NCBI GenBank assembly: GCA_964522525.1
Contig: CAZFWG010000049.1
Span: 1 to 31,556, forward strand
Length of the DNA: 31,556 bases
Direction of reading: 5' to 3'
DNA from: CAYUYV01 sp964522525
GTDB lineage: Bacteria; Pseudomonadota; Alphaproteobacteria; JAJFIK01
Shown: piece by piece, positions 24,735 through 31,556 of the stretch
Layout of the letters: every line of letters starts with the position of its first letter
How positions within the stretch are numbered: position 1 is the first letter of the stretch
Made by a program: the position numbers and the translations under genes
Notes under the pieces: generated by a model
The model's database searches: none
Seen by the model: only the letters and a program-made list of their open reading frames with translations
Told to the model about the DNA's origin: nothing

Positions 24735-24989
24735 ATGGACATCTGGTCCGTCGTCGATGCCAAAGCCCAGCTGTCGGAAGTGTTGCGGCGCGCGCGCTCC
24801 GAAGGCCCGCAACGCATCGGCACGCGCAATCCCTGTGTGGTCATCTCCGAGGAAGAATGGCAGCGGATCACGCATCCGGAGCCCAAACTCGGCGATTGGC
24901 TGACCGAGCACATGGCCGGGTTGGGCGAGATCGAGCTGCCCGACCGGCGGGATCCGGCGCGCCCCGATCCCTTCGAAGAAACACCGTGA
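24735..24989 (+). CDS. Antitoxin, Phd/YefM family
   Basis: The 84-residue protein starts at the ATG at 24735 with AGGAG at 24723-24727. Its N-terminal half is the Phd/YefM DNA-binding domain: IWSVVDAKAQLSEVLRRA, then GPQRIGTRNPCVVISEEEWQRI. The C-terminal half, acidic and Pro-rich, should wrap and inhibit the toxin. It would also repress its own promoter through the twin ACTAGT boxes. Its stop overlaps the toxin's GTG start, the normal antitoxin-first arrangement. Confidence 0.9.
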   Translation: MDIWSVVDAKAQLSEVLRRARSEGPQRIGTRNPCVVISEEEWQRITHPEPKLGDWLTEHMAGLGEIELPDRRDPARPDPFEETP

Positions 24990-25405
24990 GCGGCTTCCTT
25001 TTGGATACCAATGTGTTGTCGGAAACGGCCAAGGCGCGGCGGGACCCGGGCGTGATGGCCTTTCTGGCGGGGCTTGATGCCGCCTATCTCTCGGTACTGA
25101 GCATTCATGAACTGACCTACGGGCTTGAGCGTCTGGAGCCGGGGACGAAACGTCGCCTGGCCCTGACCAAGGTGAGCGAAGCCCTGCTCGCCACCTTTGA
25201 GAGCCGCGTTCTGCCCATCGAACCGCCCGAGGCCCGGGCTGCCGCCGCCATGCGGGTCCACGCGGCCTCCGAAGGCCGCACGGTCCATCTGGCCGATGCC
25301 CTGATCGCGGCCACGGCGCTTGTCCACGGGCTGACCGTGGTCACGCGGAACGTGTCGGATTTCGAAGGGCTCGGCGTCCTGATCCGCAATCCCTGGCAAA
25401 GATAG
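24986..25405 (+). CDS. vapC: VapC-type PIN-domain ribonuclease toxin
   Basis: The 139-residue protein begins with GTG at 24986, overlapping the antitoxin stop. The PIN-domain acidic residues are all present: Asp7 in FLLDTNVLSE, Glu42 in SIHELTYGLERL, Asp104 in HLADALIAATAL, and Asn122/Asp125 in TRNVSDF. VapC/FitB toxins are Mg2+-dependent endoribonucleases that cut tRNA or rRNA when free of antitoxin. The pairing with a Phd/YefM antitoxin resembles FitAB-like systems. The toxin looks intact. Confidence 0.92.
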   Translation: MSGFLLDTNVLSETAKARRDPGVMAFLAGLDAAYLSVLSIHELTYGLERLEPGTKRRLALTKVSEALLATFESRVLPIEPPEARAAAAMRVHAASEGRTVHLADALIAATALVHGLTVVTRNVSDFEGLGVLIRNPWQR

Positions 25406-25559
25406 CGGGGATCAATCTGGCCTTTGGGACGACGGACAGGACGTCCGATCCCGTGGGACCGGCTGCCCGACCAAATGGGCGAGGACGATCTCAACCCTTT
25501 CCCGTGGCAGTCCCTGAACAGGCCGTTTGAGCGGCAATCACAACATGGGGACACCAGTC

Positions 25560-27113
25560 ATGCGCACCCTCCACCCTGTCGAAAATCTCTTTGTCTTCGG
25601 CGACAGCCTCGCCGATGACGGCGGCACCTTCGGAACCTTCCCCCTCGCGCCCCTCTTCGGGGCGGCACCCTTTCCCGTCTCTCCGCCCTATGACGATGGC
25701 CGCTATTCGAACGGCCCCCTCTGGACCGAATATCTGGCCGAGGGACTGGGCGTTGAGAGCATCGGCGGATCCCGCGAGACCGACCGCAATTTCGCCATTG
25801 CCGGGGCCACATCCGGCCTCGTGGACGATCCCACGAACCCGTTACAGACCCTCGGCAATTTTCAGGGCCAGATCGGCCTGTTCGAAGAGAACTTCGGCCG
25901 CTTCGCCACCAACGATCTGGCGGCGGTATTTTTCGGACCCAACGACATTGCCCCCATCCTGCGCCAGGTAGGCCAAGGGGCCATGACCTTGGAGGAAGGG
26001 CTTTCCGACATCGCCGCGAACATCATCAACGGGCTTGATCGTCTTTCCGGGAGCGGCGCAGAGCGCTTTCTGGTTCTGGGCCTTCCCGACCTCGCCCTCG
26101 TGCCCGAACTCAACCGCGATCCGGAGGCCTTGATGCGGGAATTTGGGATCGATCTTGCGGGGCTCACGGAAATAACCCGCAGCCTCAACGGTCTGCTCGA
26201 AAGCGCGCTGCGTGACTTTCAGGGGGAAACCGGTTTGCAGGTGACATTCTTCGACAGTTTTTCCCTGTTCGAGGAGATCGTCGCGGACCCGGCCGCCTTC
26301 GGCATCGAGAATGTCACCGAGGAGATCCTCCTGACGAGTTCCGGCTCCTCCGCGCCGATCTTCAATCCGGCGATTGACGGTCAGGACCCGGCGGTCGCGG
26401 ACGCCACTCTCTTTTTTGACCAGGAGTTTCATCCCACCACGGCGGTCCATGAGATCCTGGCCAACCGGATCCTGGACCAATTGGCCGAAGACGCCGCCGT
26501 TCCGGAAGCCACGCGGACGATCGGCACACAAAGCGATGATCGGTTGACCGGCACCTTCGGCACGGATGTCATTTCTGGGCGCGAGGGCGACGATCGGCTC
26601 GTGGGCCGCGGCGGTCGCGACAGCCTGCTTGGCGGCGACGGCGATGATCATCTGTTTGGCGGCCGGGGCGACGACAAGCTCATGGGCGACGGCGGCGCGG
26701 ACCACCTGTTCGGAGGCCGGGGCGCGGACTGGCTCGACGGCGGGCAGGATGACGATCTTCTCTTCGGTGGCGGCGGGGCCGACGCGCTGATCGGGTCAAA
26801 CGGCGATGATCGGCTGTTCGGCGGGCGGGGCGATGACAGCCTTGCCGGCGGGACGGGCGATGATCTCCTGTTCGGACAAGGCGGGGACGACACGTTCCTG
26901 TTCGAGGCCGGATTCGGCCAGGACACCATCTTTGGTTTTGATCCTGATCAGGATTATCTCGACTTCCGTCTCCATGAGGGGATCACGGCCTTCGAGGATT
27001 TGGACATCGTCCAGGAACGAGGACGCGCCGTCATAAGCGACGGGGACGGCCATTCGGTCACGATCCATTCCGCCCAGATCGACGAGATGACCGCGTTCGA
27101 AATCATTATCTGA
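25560..27113 (+). CDS. GDSL/SGNH hydrolase with C-terminal RTX domain
   Basis: The protein has 517 residues from the ATG at 25560, preceded by GGGGA; an ATG at 25545 and a TTG at 25527 lack ribosome sites. The N-terminal enzyme has block I FVFGDSLADDGG (Ser16), FFGPNDI (Asn128 of block III), and DQEFHPT (Asp287, His291). A complete Ser-Asp-His esterase/lipase set is thus present, similar to GDSL lipases, phospholipases and thermolabile-hemolysin-like enzymes. About twelve RTX nonapeptides follow at 335-447 (for example GGRGDDKLMGDGGADHLFG). They bind Ca2+ and, with the C-terminal DTIFGFDPDQDYLDF and aliphatic end (AFEIII), mark a type I secretion substrate. There is no signal peptide. It is a single gene with a terminator-like hairpin after it. 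Confidence 0.9.
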   Translation: MRTLHPVENLFVFGDSLADDGGTFGTFPLAPLFGAAPFPVSPPYDDGRYSNGPLWTEYLAEGLGVESIGGSRETDRNFAIAGATSGLVDDPTNPLQTLGNFQGQIGLFEENFGRFATNDLAAVFFGPNDIAPILRQVGQGAMTLEEGLSDIAANIINGLDRLSGSGAERFLVLGLPDLALVPELNRDPEALMREFGIDLAGLTEITRSLNGLLESALRDFQGETGLQVTFFDSFSLFEEIVADPAAFGIENVTEEILLTSSGSSAPIFNPAIDGQDPAVADATLFFDQEFHPTTAVHEILANRILDQLAEDAAVPEATRTIGTQSDDRLTGTFGTDVISGREGDDRLVGRGGRDSLLGGDGDDHLFGGRGDDKLMGDGGADHLFGGRGADWLDGGQDDDLLFGGGGADALIGSNGDDRLFGGRGDDSLAGGTGDDLLFGQGGDDTFLFEAGFGQDTIFGFDPDQDYLDFRLHEGITAFEDLDIVQERGRAVISDGDGHSVTIHSAQIDEMTAFEIII

Positions 27114-27120
27114 CCGTTGT

Positions 27121-27149
27121 GCCGGGCGGGCCTGACAGACCCGTCCGGC
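27121..27149 (+). terminator. Hairpin terminator after the GDSL-RTX gene
   Basis: GCCGGGCGGG pairs with CCCGTCCGGC (10 bp, one G-T) around a 9-nt loop, starting 7 bp past the stop. It is followed only by CTTAGT, so the T-tract is poor. It is a strong stem and a likely transcript end. Confidence 0.55.
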
Positions 27150-27451
27150 CTTAGTGCGCTCAAGCGACAAATCCGCAGGAGGACTGTCGGTAATAGACAG
27201 GAAGAACGCGGAAGGGGTCGGCGCTCCTTCCGCAAAACGCCGCGAATTCAGGTATCAATGTCAAAGATAAAGTCACTGGCTGATAGTTCACGAAGGGATG
27301 TGAACTCGATTGTAATTTTTGAGGCCCGTTTGGCTCTGATCGGAAACCATCATCACGCAAATCGGATTTGGATCGCTGGGGTATGGGGCTTTAGGCTCTG
27401 AGCAAAGGCCCTGGCCGGATAAGGCGGGATCACCAAACCGTAGGAACCGCA
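27150..27451. other. Intergenic region, 302 bp
   Basis: No gene is supported. This stretch is more AT-rich than its neighbours. It has an 8-bp hairpin GCGGAAGG/CCTTCCGC at 27208-27233 and a 7-bp inverted repeat at 27285-27306. It precedes the TPR protein gene and should contain that gene's promoter. Confidence 0.4.
27285..27306. promoter_or_regulatory. Perfect inverted repeat, candidate operator
   Basis: AGTTCAC and GTGAACT are separated by 8 bp, about 145 bp upstream of the TPR gene start. The symmetry suggests a binding site for a dimeric regulator; as a terminator it lacks an adjacent T-run. Confidence 0.35.
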
Positions 27452-28834
27452 ATGAAACACGACTTTCTGGGCAATGCCGTCACGGTAACCTCCGACGCCA
27501 CGCTCAAGGGCATCGATGATTTCGGCACCGGGTTCCTCGCCTATGAGAACCAGATGGTGGCCATCCTGCCAGCCGCGGACGCGGACCCGGCCAATTGTCT
27601 CGCCAATGCCTACGCCGCCTGGGTCCATATGTTCGCCGAAAGCGAGGACGCGGCCGCCAATGCCCGCCCTTATGCGGACAAGGCACTTGCCGCCCGCGAG
27701 ACCGCCACCGACCGGGAGCGCCTCTGCGCGGAAATCGCCGATGCCTGGGTGCGCGATGACATGGACCGGGCGCTCTCCTTGGGCAAGGCCGTCATCGCCC
27801 GCTATCCCCGGGATCTGGTGGTGGTGAAGCTCCAGTCCTATCACCTGTTCAATCGGGGGGATCCGCCGGGCATGTTGCGGGTGGCGCAAATGGCCTTTGA
27901 GCGCAATACGGATAATCCGTATATGCATGGCATGATCGCCTTCGCCTATGAACAATGCCATCTGATTGAGGAGGCGGAACAGGCCGCGCGCCGCGCCATG
28001 AGTCTCAAACGGGCCGAGCCCTGGGCCCACCACGCGCTCGCCCATGTCTTCCTCACCACCGGGCGGATCGCGGAGGGCCTTACCTTCCTGGAGGAGGTCA
28101 GCGACACCTGGCAAAACCTGAACTCCTTCATGCACACCCACAATTGGTGGCATCTGGCGCTCTTCTATATCAGCCGGGGGCGGATGGCCGATGCCCTTGA
28201 TGTCTATGACAGCCATGTCTGGGGCGTGGCCAAGGACTATTCCCAGGACCAAGTGGGTGCCGTGTCGCTCCTGGCCCGGCTCGAATTCGCCGGCGTCGAT
28301 GTGGGGAACCGCTGGGCCGAACCGGCCGACCATATCGCCGCGCGGGGCGCGGACACGGTCCAACCCTTCCTCACCCTGCAATATCTCTATGCCCTCGTCC
28401 GGGCGCGCCATCCCCAGGCGGAGGATCTGATGGCCGCCATCCGGAACCGCGCGGACACCGCCCCGGATCACAGTCGCGTGGCCTGGGCCGAAGTGGCGCT
28501 CCCCGCCGCGACGGGCATCCTTGCCATGCTCAACGGCGATGCCAATCGCGCCGTCCGGGACCTTGGGCTCGCCGTGCCGCGCATGATGGAGATCGGCGGC
28601 AGCCACGCCCAGCGGGACCTGTTCGATCAGATCTATCTGGAAGCGGTGATCCGCTCGGGCCGGCTGATCCAGGTCCAGCAGCTCCTGGAACTCCGGCGCG
28701 GGTTCGATCCGGACGGGGTGCCGGTGAACCACGCGCTGGCCAAGATCTATGCCCGGCTGGGCCTTGCGCCCGAGGCCGAAGCTGCCCGCCTGCGCGCGGC
28801 CGCCACCTTGAAGGCCAACCCGCCTCGGCCCTGA
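27452..28834 (+). CDS. TTC38-like tetratricopeptide repeat protein
   Basis: The 460-residue all-helical protein follows the tetratricopeptide repeat protein 38 family pattern. An N-terminal region on filling of the day's batch (FGTGFLAYENQMVAILPAAD) leads to helix pairs, including DNPYMHGMIAFAYEQCHLIEEAEQAARRAM, EPWAHHALAHVFLTTGRIAEGL and the conserved HTHNWWHLALFYISRGRMADAL, with later repeats to the C-terminus. No signal peptide is visible. Bacterial TTC38 homologues have no firm function; a protein-protein scaffold is likely. The ATG has TAGGAA upstream. An intergenic gap of 80 bp separates it from the PhzF-family gene, and the two could share a transcript. Confidence 0.82.
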   Translation: MKHDFLGNAVTVTSDATLKGIDDFGTGFLAYENQMVAILPAADADPANCLANAYAAWVHMFAESEDAAANARPYADKALAARETATDRERLCAEIADAWVRDDMDRALSLGKAVIARYPRDLVVVKLQSYHLFNRGDPPGMLRVAQMAFERNTDNPYMHGMIAFAYEQCHLIEEAEQAARRAMSLKRAEPWAHHALAHVFLTTGRIAEGLTFLEEVSDTWQNLNSFMHTHNWWHLALFYISRGRMADALDVYDSHVWGVAKDYSQDQVGAVSLLARLEFAGVDVGNRWAEPADHIAARGADTVQPFLTLQYLYALVRARHPQAEDLMAAIRNRADTAPDHSRVAWAEVALPAATGILAMLNGDANRAVRDLGLAVPRMMEIGGSHAQRDLFDQIYLEAVIRSGRLIQVQQLLELRRGFDPDGVPVNHALAKIYARLGLAPEAEAARLRAAATLKANPPRP

Positions 28835-28914
28835 ACCACGCGACGCGGGAAGACATTGACAAGGCCCAAGGCGGGATGATCCCTTCAACGGGGTTTTCGC
28901 GAGGGGGAGAAATC

Positions 28915-29736
28915 ATGGTCGATATTCCTTATGCCGAGCTTCATGCCTTCCCGGATGAGGATCGCCCCCACAGCGGCAACCCGGCCGGTGTCGCCCTTCT
29001 GACCCAGCCCCTCCCTGACGCGGATCTCCAGGGCATCGCCCATTCCAACAACCTGTCCGAGACCGCCTATCTGGTTGCCGACGGCGCGGAGGCGGATGTC
29101 TGGTCCCTGCGCTGGTTCACGCCGGAAACGGAAGTGGCGCTGTGCGGCCACGCGACACTCGCCAGCGCGGTTCATCTGTTCGAGACCGGCCGCGTCACCG
29201 GCCATGTGGCGCGCTTCGACACGCGCTCGGGCCGCCTGACGGTCACCCGGGAGGGGGCCGTGCGTTATGTGATGGATTTTCCGGAAGTGGCCTTCCAGCC
29301 CGGCACCGCAACCCATGGCGTGGCGGAAGCCCTGGGCGGGCCGGCGCCCGAGGCCGTCTTCGAGATCAACCCCATCCACGGCGCGCGCTATCAGATGCTG
29401 GTCTTCACCGATGAGGCGACCGTGGCCGGCTTGCAGCCCGATTTCGGCGTGCTGGCCAAGGCGGGCGTGAACATCATCGCCACGGCAAAGGGGACGAGCG
29501 CGGATTTTGTCTGCCGCTTCTTCGCCCCCACCTCGGGCATTCCGGAGGATCCGGTGACCGGCTCCGCCTATTGTACCCTCGGTCCCTATTGGACCAAGGT
29601 CCTGGGTCAGCCGGAAATGACCGCCCGGCAGATCGGGCCGCGCCCCGGCGCCCTCTCGGTACGGATCGACACGGCCGGCCGGGTCAGCCTGATCGGTACC
29701 GCCGCACGCTATCTCCAGGGTGTGATCCGGTTCTAG
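28915..29736 (+). CDS. PhzF family isomerase
   Basis: The 273-residue protein starts at the ATG at 28915, preceded by GAGGGGGAG; the frame from 28876 is an unneeded extension. PhzF/YddE motifs are complete: HSGNPAGV, NNLSETAYL with the catalytic Glu49, LRWFTPETEVALCGHATLAS, and the second-half mirror SGIPEDPVTGSAYC. The fold is two similar alpha/beta halves as in diaminopimelate epimerase. Members isomerise phenazine precursors or other substrates. With no phenazine genes nearby, a general metabolic isomerase like YddE is more likely. It is followed 46 bp later by the lrgA-like gene. Confidence 0.9.
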   Translation: MVDIPYAELHAFPDEDRPHSGNPAGVALLTQPLPDADLQGIAHSNNLSETAYLVADGAEADVWSLRWFTPETEVALCGHATLASAVHLFETGRVTGHVARFDTRSGRLTVTREGAVRYVMDFPEVAFQPGTATHGVAEALGGPAPEAVFEINPIHGARYQMLVFTDEATVAGLQPDFGVLAKAGVNIIATAKGTSADFVCRFFAPTSGIPEDPVTGSAYCTLGPYWTKVLGQPEMTARQIGPRPGALSVRIDTAGRVSLIGTAARYLQGVIRF

Positions 29737-29782
29737 TTTTTATTTGTCGACGATGCCGGGACCACGGCGCCGTCGCGCCTTT

Positions 29783-30154
29783 ATGACACTCAGATCCTCC
29801 ATGATTTTTTCCCTTGCCCTGATCTTGATCCTGCAGCTCGGCGGCAGCCTGCTGGCCGATGCCCTCGATCTGCCCCTTCCAGGCCCCGTGCTCGGCATGG
29901 TGGGACTGCTCGTTTTTCTCCGTTTTCAGAACAAGGCCCCGGACGGGATCGACGGCGTGGCCGATGGGCTCATCCGTCTGCTGCCCTTGTTCTTCGTTCC
30001 CGCCGGTGTCGGCCTGATGCTCTATTTTGACCGGATCATGGAAGACGGGTTCGGCATTGTGCTGGCGATGATTCCGGGCACCTTCCTGGCCCTTGGTGCC
30101 ACGGGATGGCTCTTCGCCAGGCTGGCCCCGCCCTCGGAAGGGCCGCCGCCATGA
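29783..30154 (+). CDS. lrgA: CidA/LrgA family holin-like membrane protein
   Basis: The 123-residue protein has four hydrophobic segments and the family core LILQLGGSLLADALDLPLPGPVLGM, then LLPLFFVPAGVGLM. CidA/LrgA proteins form membrane assemblies linked to murein hydrolase export, cell lysis control and, in several bacteria, pyruvate transport. The start is uncertain: the ATG at 29783 gives the usual length but a poor ribosome site, and ATGs at 29753 and 29801 are possible. Its stop overlaps the lrgB-like start (ATGA). Confidence 0.85.
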   Translation: MTLRSSMIFSLALILILQLGGSLLADALDLPLPGPVLGMVGLLVFLRFQNKAPDGIDGVADGLIRLLPLFFVPAGVGLMLYFDRIMEDGFGIVLAMIPGTFLALGATGWLFARLAPPSEGPPP

Positions 30155-30843
30155 CCGGCACCATGCCGGAGGCCCTGCCGGCCCTCGCCGGGACCGTCGC
30201 CTGTTTCGCGGCCGCCCACTGGCTGCATGGGCGAACCCGCCATCATCCCTTGACCCATCCGGTGCTCTTGTCCGTCACCGTCATCATCCTTGCCCTGCTG
30301 GCCGGAGACTGGCGGTATGAGGATTATTTCGCCGATGTGCAGTTCCTGCATCTCATGCTGGGGCCGGCCACGGTGGCCCTCGCCATCCCCCTTCACCGCT
30401 ACTGGGACCGGCTGGGCGGGCTCGGTTTCGCGCTCGTCCTGACACTGATCGTGGGCAGCATGGTCGCCATGGGCTTAGCAGGCGGGTTCGCAGCGCTCGG
30501 CGGCGGTGATCCCGTCACCATTCTCACGATCCTGCCCAAATCCGCCACCGCGCCTGTGGCCATGGATCTGGCGGCCCTGCTTGGCGGGCTGCCGGGCCTG
30601 GCGGCGGCTCTCGTCATCCTGACGGGAACGCTCGGGGCTGCCTTCGGTCCCTGGTGGCTGCGCTTTTTGGGCATCACGGACCACCGGGCAGTGGGTTTTG
30701 CCCTGGGCCTCGTCTCCCACGGCATCGGGACGGCGGCGGCCTTTCGCCTGTCGTCCGAATGCGGTGTTTTCGCGACCCTCGGCATGGGCCTCAATGCCGT
30801 GATGACCACCCTTTTGGTGGCGGTCATCACGGGGCTTGTGTGA
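30151..30843 (+). CDS. lrgB: LrgB/CidB family membrane protein
   Basis: The 230-residue protein has about seven hydrophobic segments. The family signature LPKSATAPVAMDLAALLGG (about 131-149) is present, and GLVSHGIGTAAAF closely matches the conserved C-terminal LrgB motif. It works with the LrgA-like protein encoded just before it (4-bp overlap), probably as a two-part membrane unit for pyruvate or holin-like activity. It ends at 30843, directly abutting the convergent gcvPB stop, so TGATCA (30841-30846) serves as the stop for both genes. Confidence 0.9.
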   Translation: MTGTMPEALPALAGTVACFAAAHWLHGRTRHHPLTHPVLLSVTVIILALLAGDWRYEDYFADVQFLHLMLGPATVALAIPLHRYWDRLGGLGFALVLTLIVGSMVAMGLAGGFAALGGGDPVTILTILPKSATAPVAMDLAALLGGLPGLAAALVILTGTLGAAFGPWWLRFLGITDHRAVGFALGLVSHGIGTAAAFRLSSECGVFATLGMGLNAVMTTLLVAVITGLV

Positions 30844-31556
30844 TCATTCCGCCGCTTGGATCTGCCCTTCCGCGGACGGACGGGGATAGACCAGGATGGG
30901 CTTGCGCGCGGCCTGGGTCTCATCAAGGCGGGCAAGAGGCGCGTAGTGGGGCGCGTTCTTGAACCGCTCCAGCCGGCCGTCCCTGGCATCGATCGCCAGG
31001 GCTCGGAGGCTTGCGATGAATTTGTCCAGGCTCGCCTTCGATTCGGTTTCCGTGGGCTCGATCAACATGGCGCCGCTCACGACCAGCGGGAAATACATGG
31101 TCATGGGATGGTACCCTTCGTCGATCATCGCCTTGGCGAAATCGAGCGTGGCAACGCCCGTATTCTTCAGGAAGCGATCATCGAACAGGGCCTCATGCAT
31201 GCAGGGGCCGTCGAAGGACGCGGTCATGACATCCCGCAAGGACGCCATGACATAATTGGCGTTCAGCACCGCATCTTCCGCTGCCTGACGCAAGCCGTCC
31301 GACCCGTGACTCAGCATATAAGATAGGGCCCGGACGAACATGCCCATCTGGCCGTGGAACGCGGTCATGCGGCCGAAGGGCTGCCGGTCGCTGTCGCTGT
31401 CGTGTTCCACCAGGCGGAAACTGTCACCCTCCCGGACCACATAGGGCAAGGGCGCGAAGGGTGCCAAGGCCTCGGACAAGACGACGGGGCCCGCGCCGGG
31501 GCCGCCGCCGCCATGGGGCGTCGAAAAGGTCTTGTGCAGATTGATGTGCATGGCGT
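30844..31556 (-). CDS. gcvPB: Glycine dehydrogenase (decarboxylating) subunit 2, GcvPB (C-terminal part, partial)
   Basis: The frame is open to the window's right edge, so the N-terminal half lies outside. The 237 visible residues begin just before MHINLHKTFSTPHGGGGPG, which holds the PLP-binding Lys of the P-protein. They continue through NANYVMASL, MHEALFDD, GVATLDFAKAMIDEGYHPMTMYFP and IEPTETESKASLDKFI. GcvPA plus GcvPB form the P-protein of the glycine cleavage system. They decarboxylate glycine and pass the aminomethyl group to the H-protein. The two-subunit form occurs in several alphaproteobacteria and many other bacteria. The ATG at 31549-31551 is internal. The rest of the gcv operon is expected beyond the window. 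Confidence 0.93.
   Translation of the reverse strand, partial: AMHINLHKTFSTPHGGGGPGAGPVVLSEALAPFAPLPYVVREGDSFRLVEHDSDSDRQPFGRMTAFHGQMGMFVRALSYMLSHGSDGLRQAAEDAVLNANYVMASLRDVMTASFDGPCMHEALFDDRFLKNTGVATLDFAKAMIDEGYHPMTMYFPLVVSGAMLIEPTETESKASLDKFIASLRALAIDARDGRLERFKNAPHYAPLARLDETQAARKPILVYPRPSAEGQIQAAE

Noticed and set aside
24698..25399. Minus-strand open frame of 233 codons
   Set aside because: Antisense to the Phd-VapC pair, which has complete family motifs and start/stop overlap.
27117..27401. Small plus-strand frame downstream of the GDSL-RTX gene
   Set aside because: It runs through two hairpins and an AT-richer spacer, with no ribosome site or recognisable product.

Overview
The window is high-GC, densely coded DNA from a Gram-negative bacterium, most likely an alphaproteobacterium able to make bacteriochlorophyll. 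The left edge carries the 3' end of bchE followed by a complete bchJ, so it sits at the border of a photosynthesis gene cluster. A TonB-dependent receptor, a split glycine decarboxylase (gcvPB), a short class I cytochrome c and RTX-type exoproteins fit a marine or aquatic alphaproteobacterium. The genus cannot be fixed from the sequence alone. One 100-N scaffold gap (9838-9937) interrupts a gene.

Layout, left to right. 1-1009: bchE (partial) and bchJ, plus strand, stop/start overlapped. 1044-9470: six minus-strand genes, namely a sugar-porter MFS transporter, a DUF3833 protein, a small membrane protein, a flavodoxin-like protein, a cytochrome c with an acidic tail, and a 1369-residue RTX protein with an internal beta-propeller-like region. 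9765-10732: a plus-strand gene broken by the gap, with a CotH/HipA-kinase-like motif layout. 10740-13604: a tightly coupled minus-strand operon of a DUF4956 membrane protein, a periplasmic metallophosphatase and an SdiA-regulated-type propeller protein. 13714-15165: an exported M28 peptidase with its own terminator.

15532-24532: a minus-strand nutrient-uptake locus, read as class III aminotransferase, TonB-dependent receptor, then a three-gene peptide-type ABC importer. The first importer gene fuses the substrate-binding protein to a permease, and the last fuses both ATPases. Together these could carry a nitrogenous compound across both membranes and deaminate it. 24735-25405: a Phd/YefM-VapC toxin-antitoxin pair with a twin-box operator. 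25560-27113: a GDSL/SGNH hydrolase with a C-terminal RTX domain. 27452-30843: a TTC38-like TPR protein, a PhzF-family isomerase and an lrgAB-like pair. The window ends inside gcvPB (minus strand).

The most unusual features are the binding-protein/permease fusion, which contains an extra transmembrane helix between its two modules, and the cluster in which a CotH-like gene meets a DUF4956-phosphatase-propeller operon. No rRNA, tRNA, CRISPR array or insertion sequence was seen.
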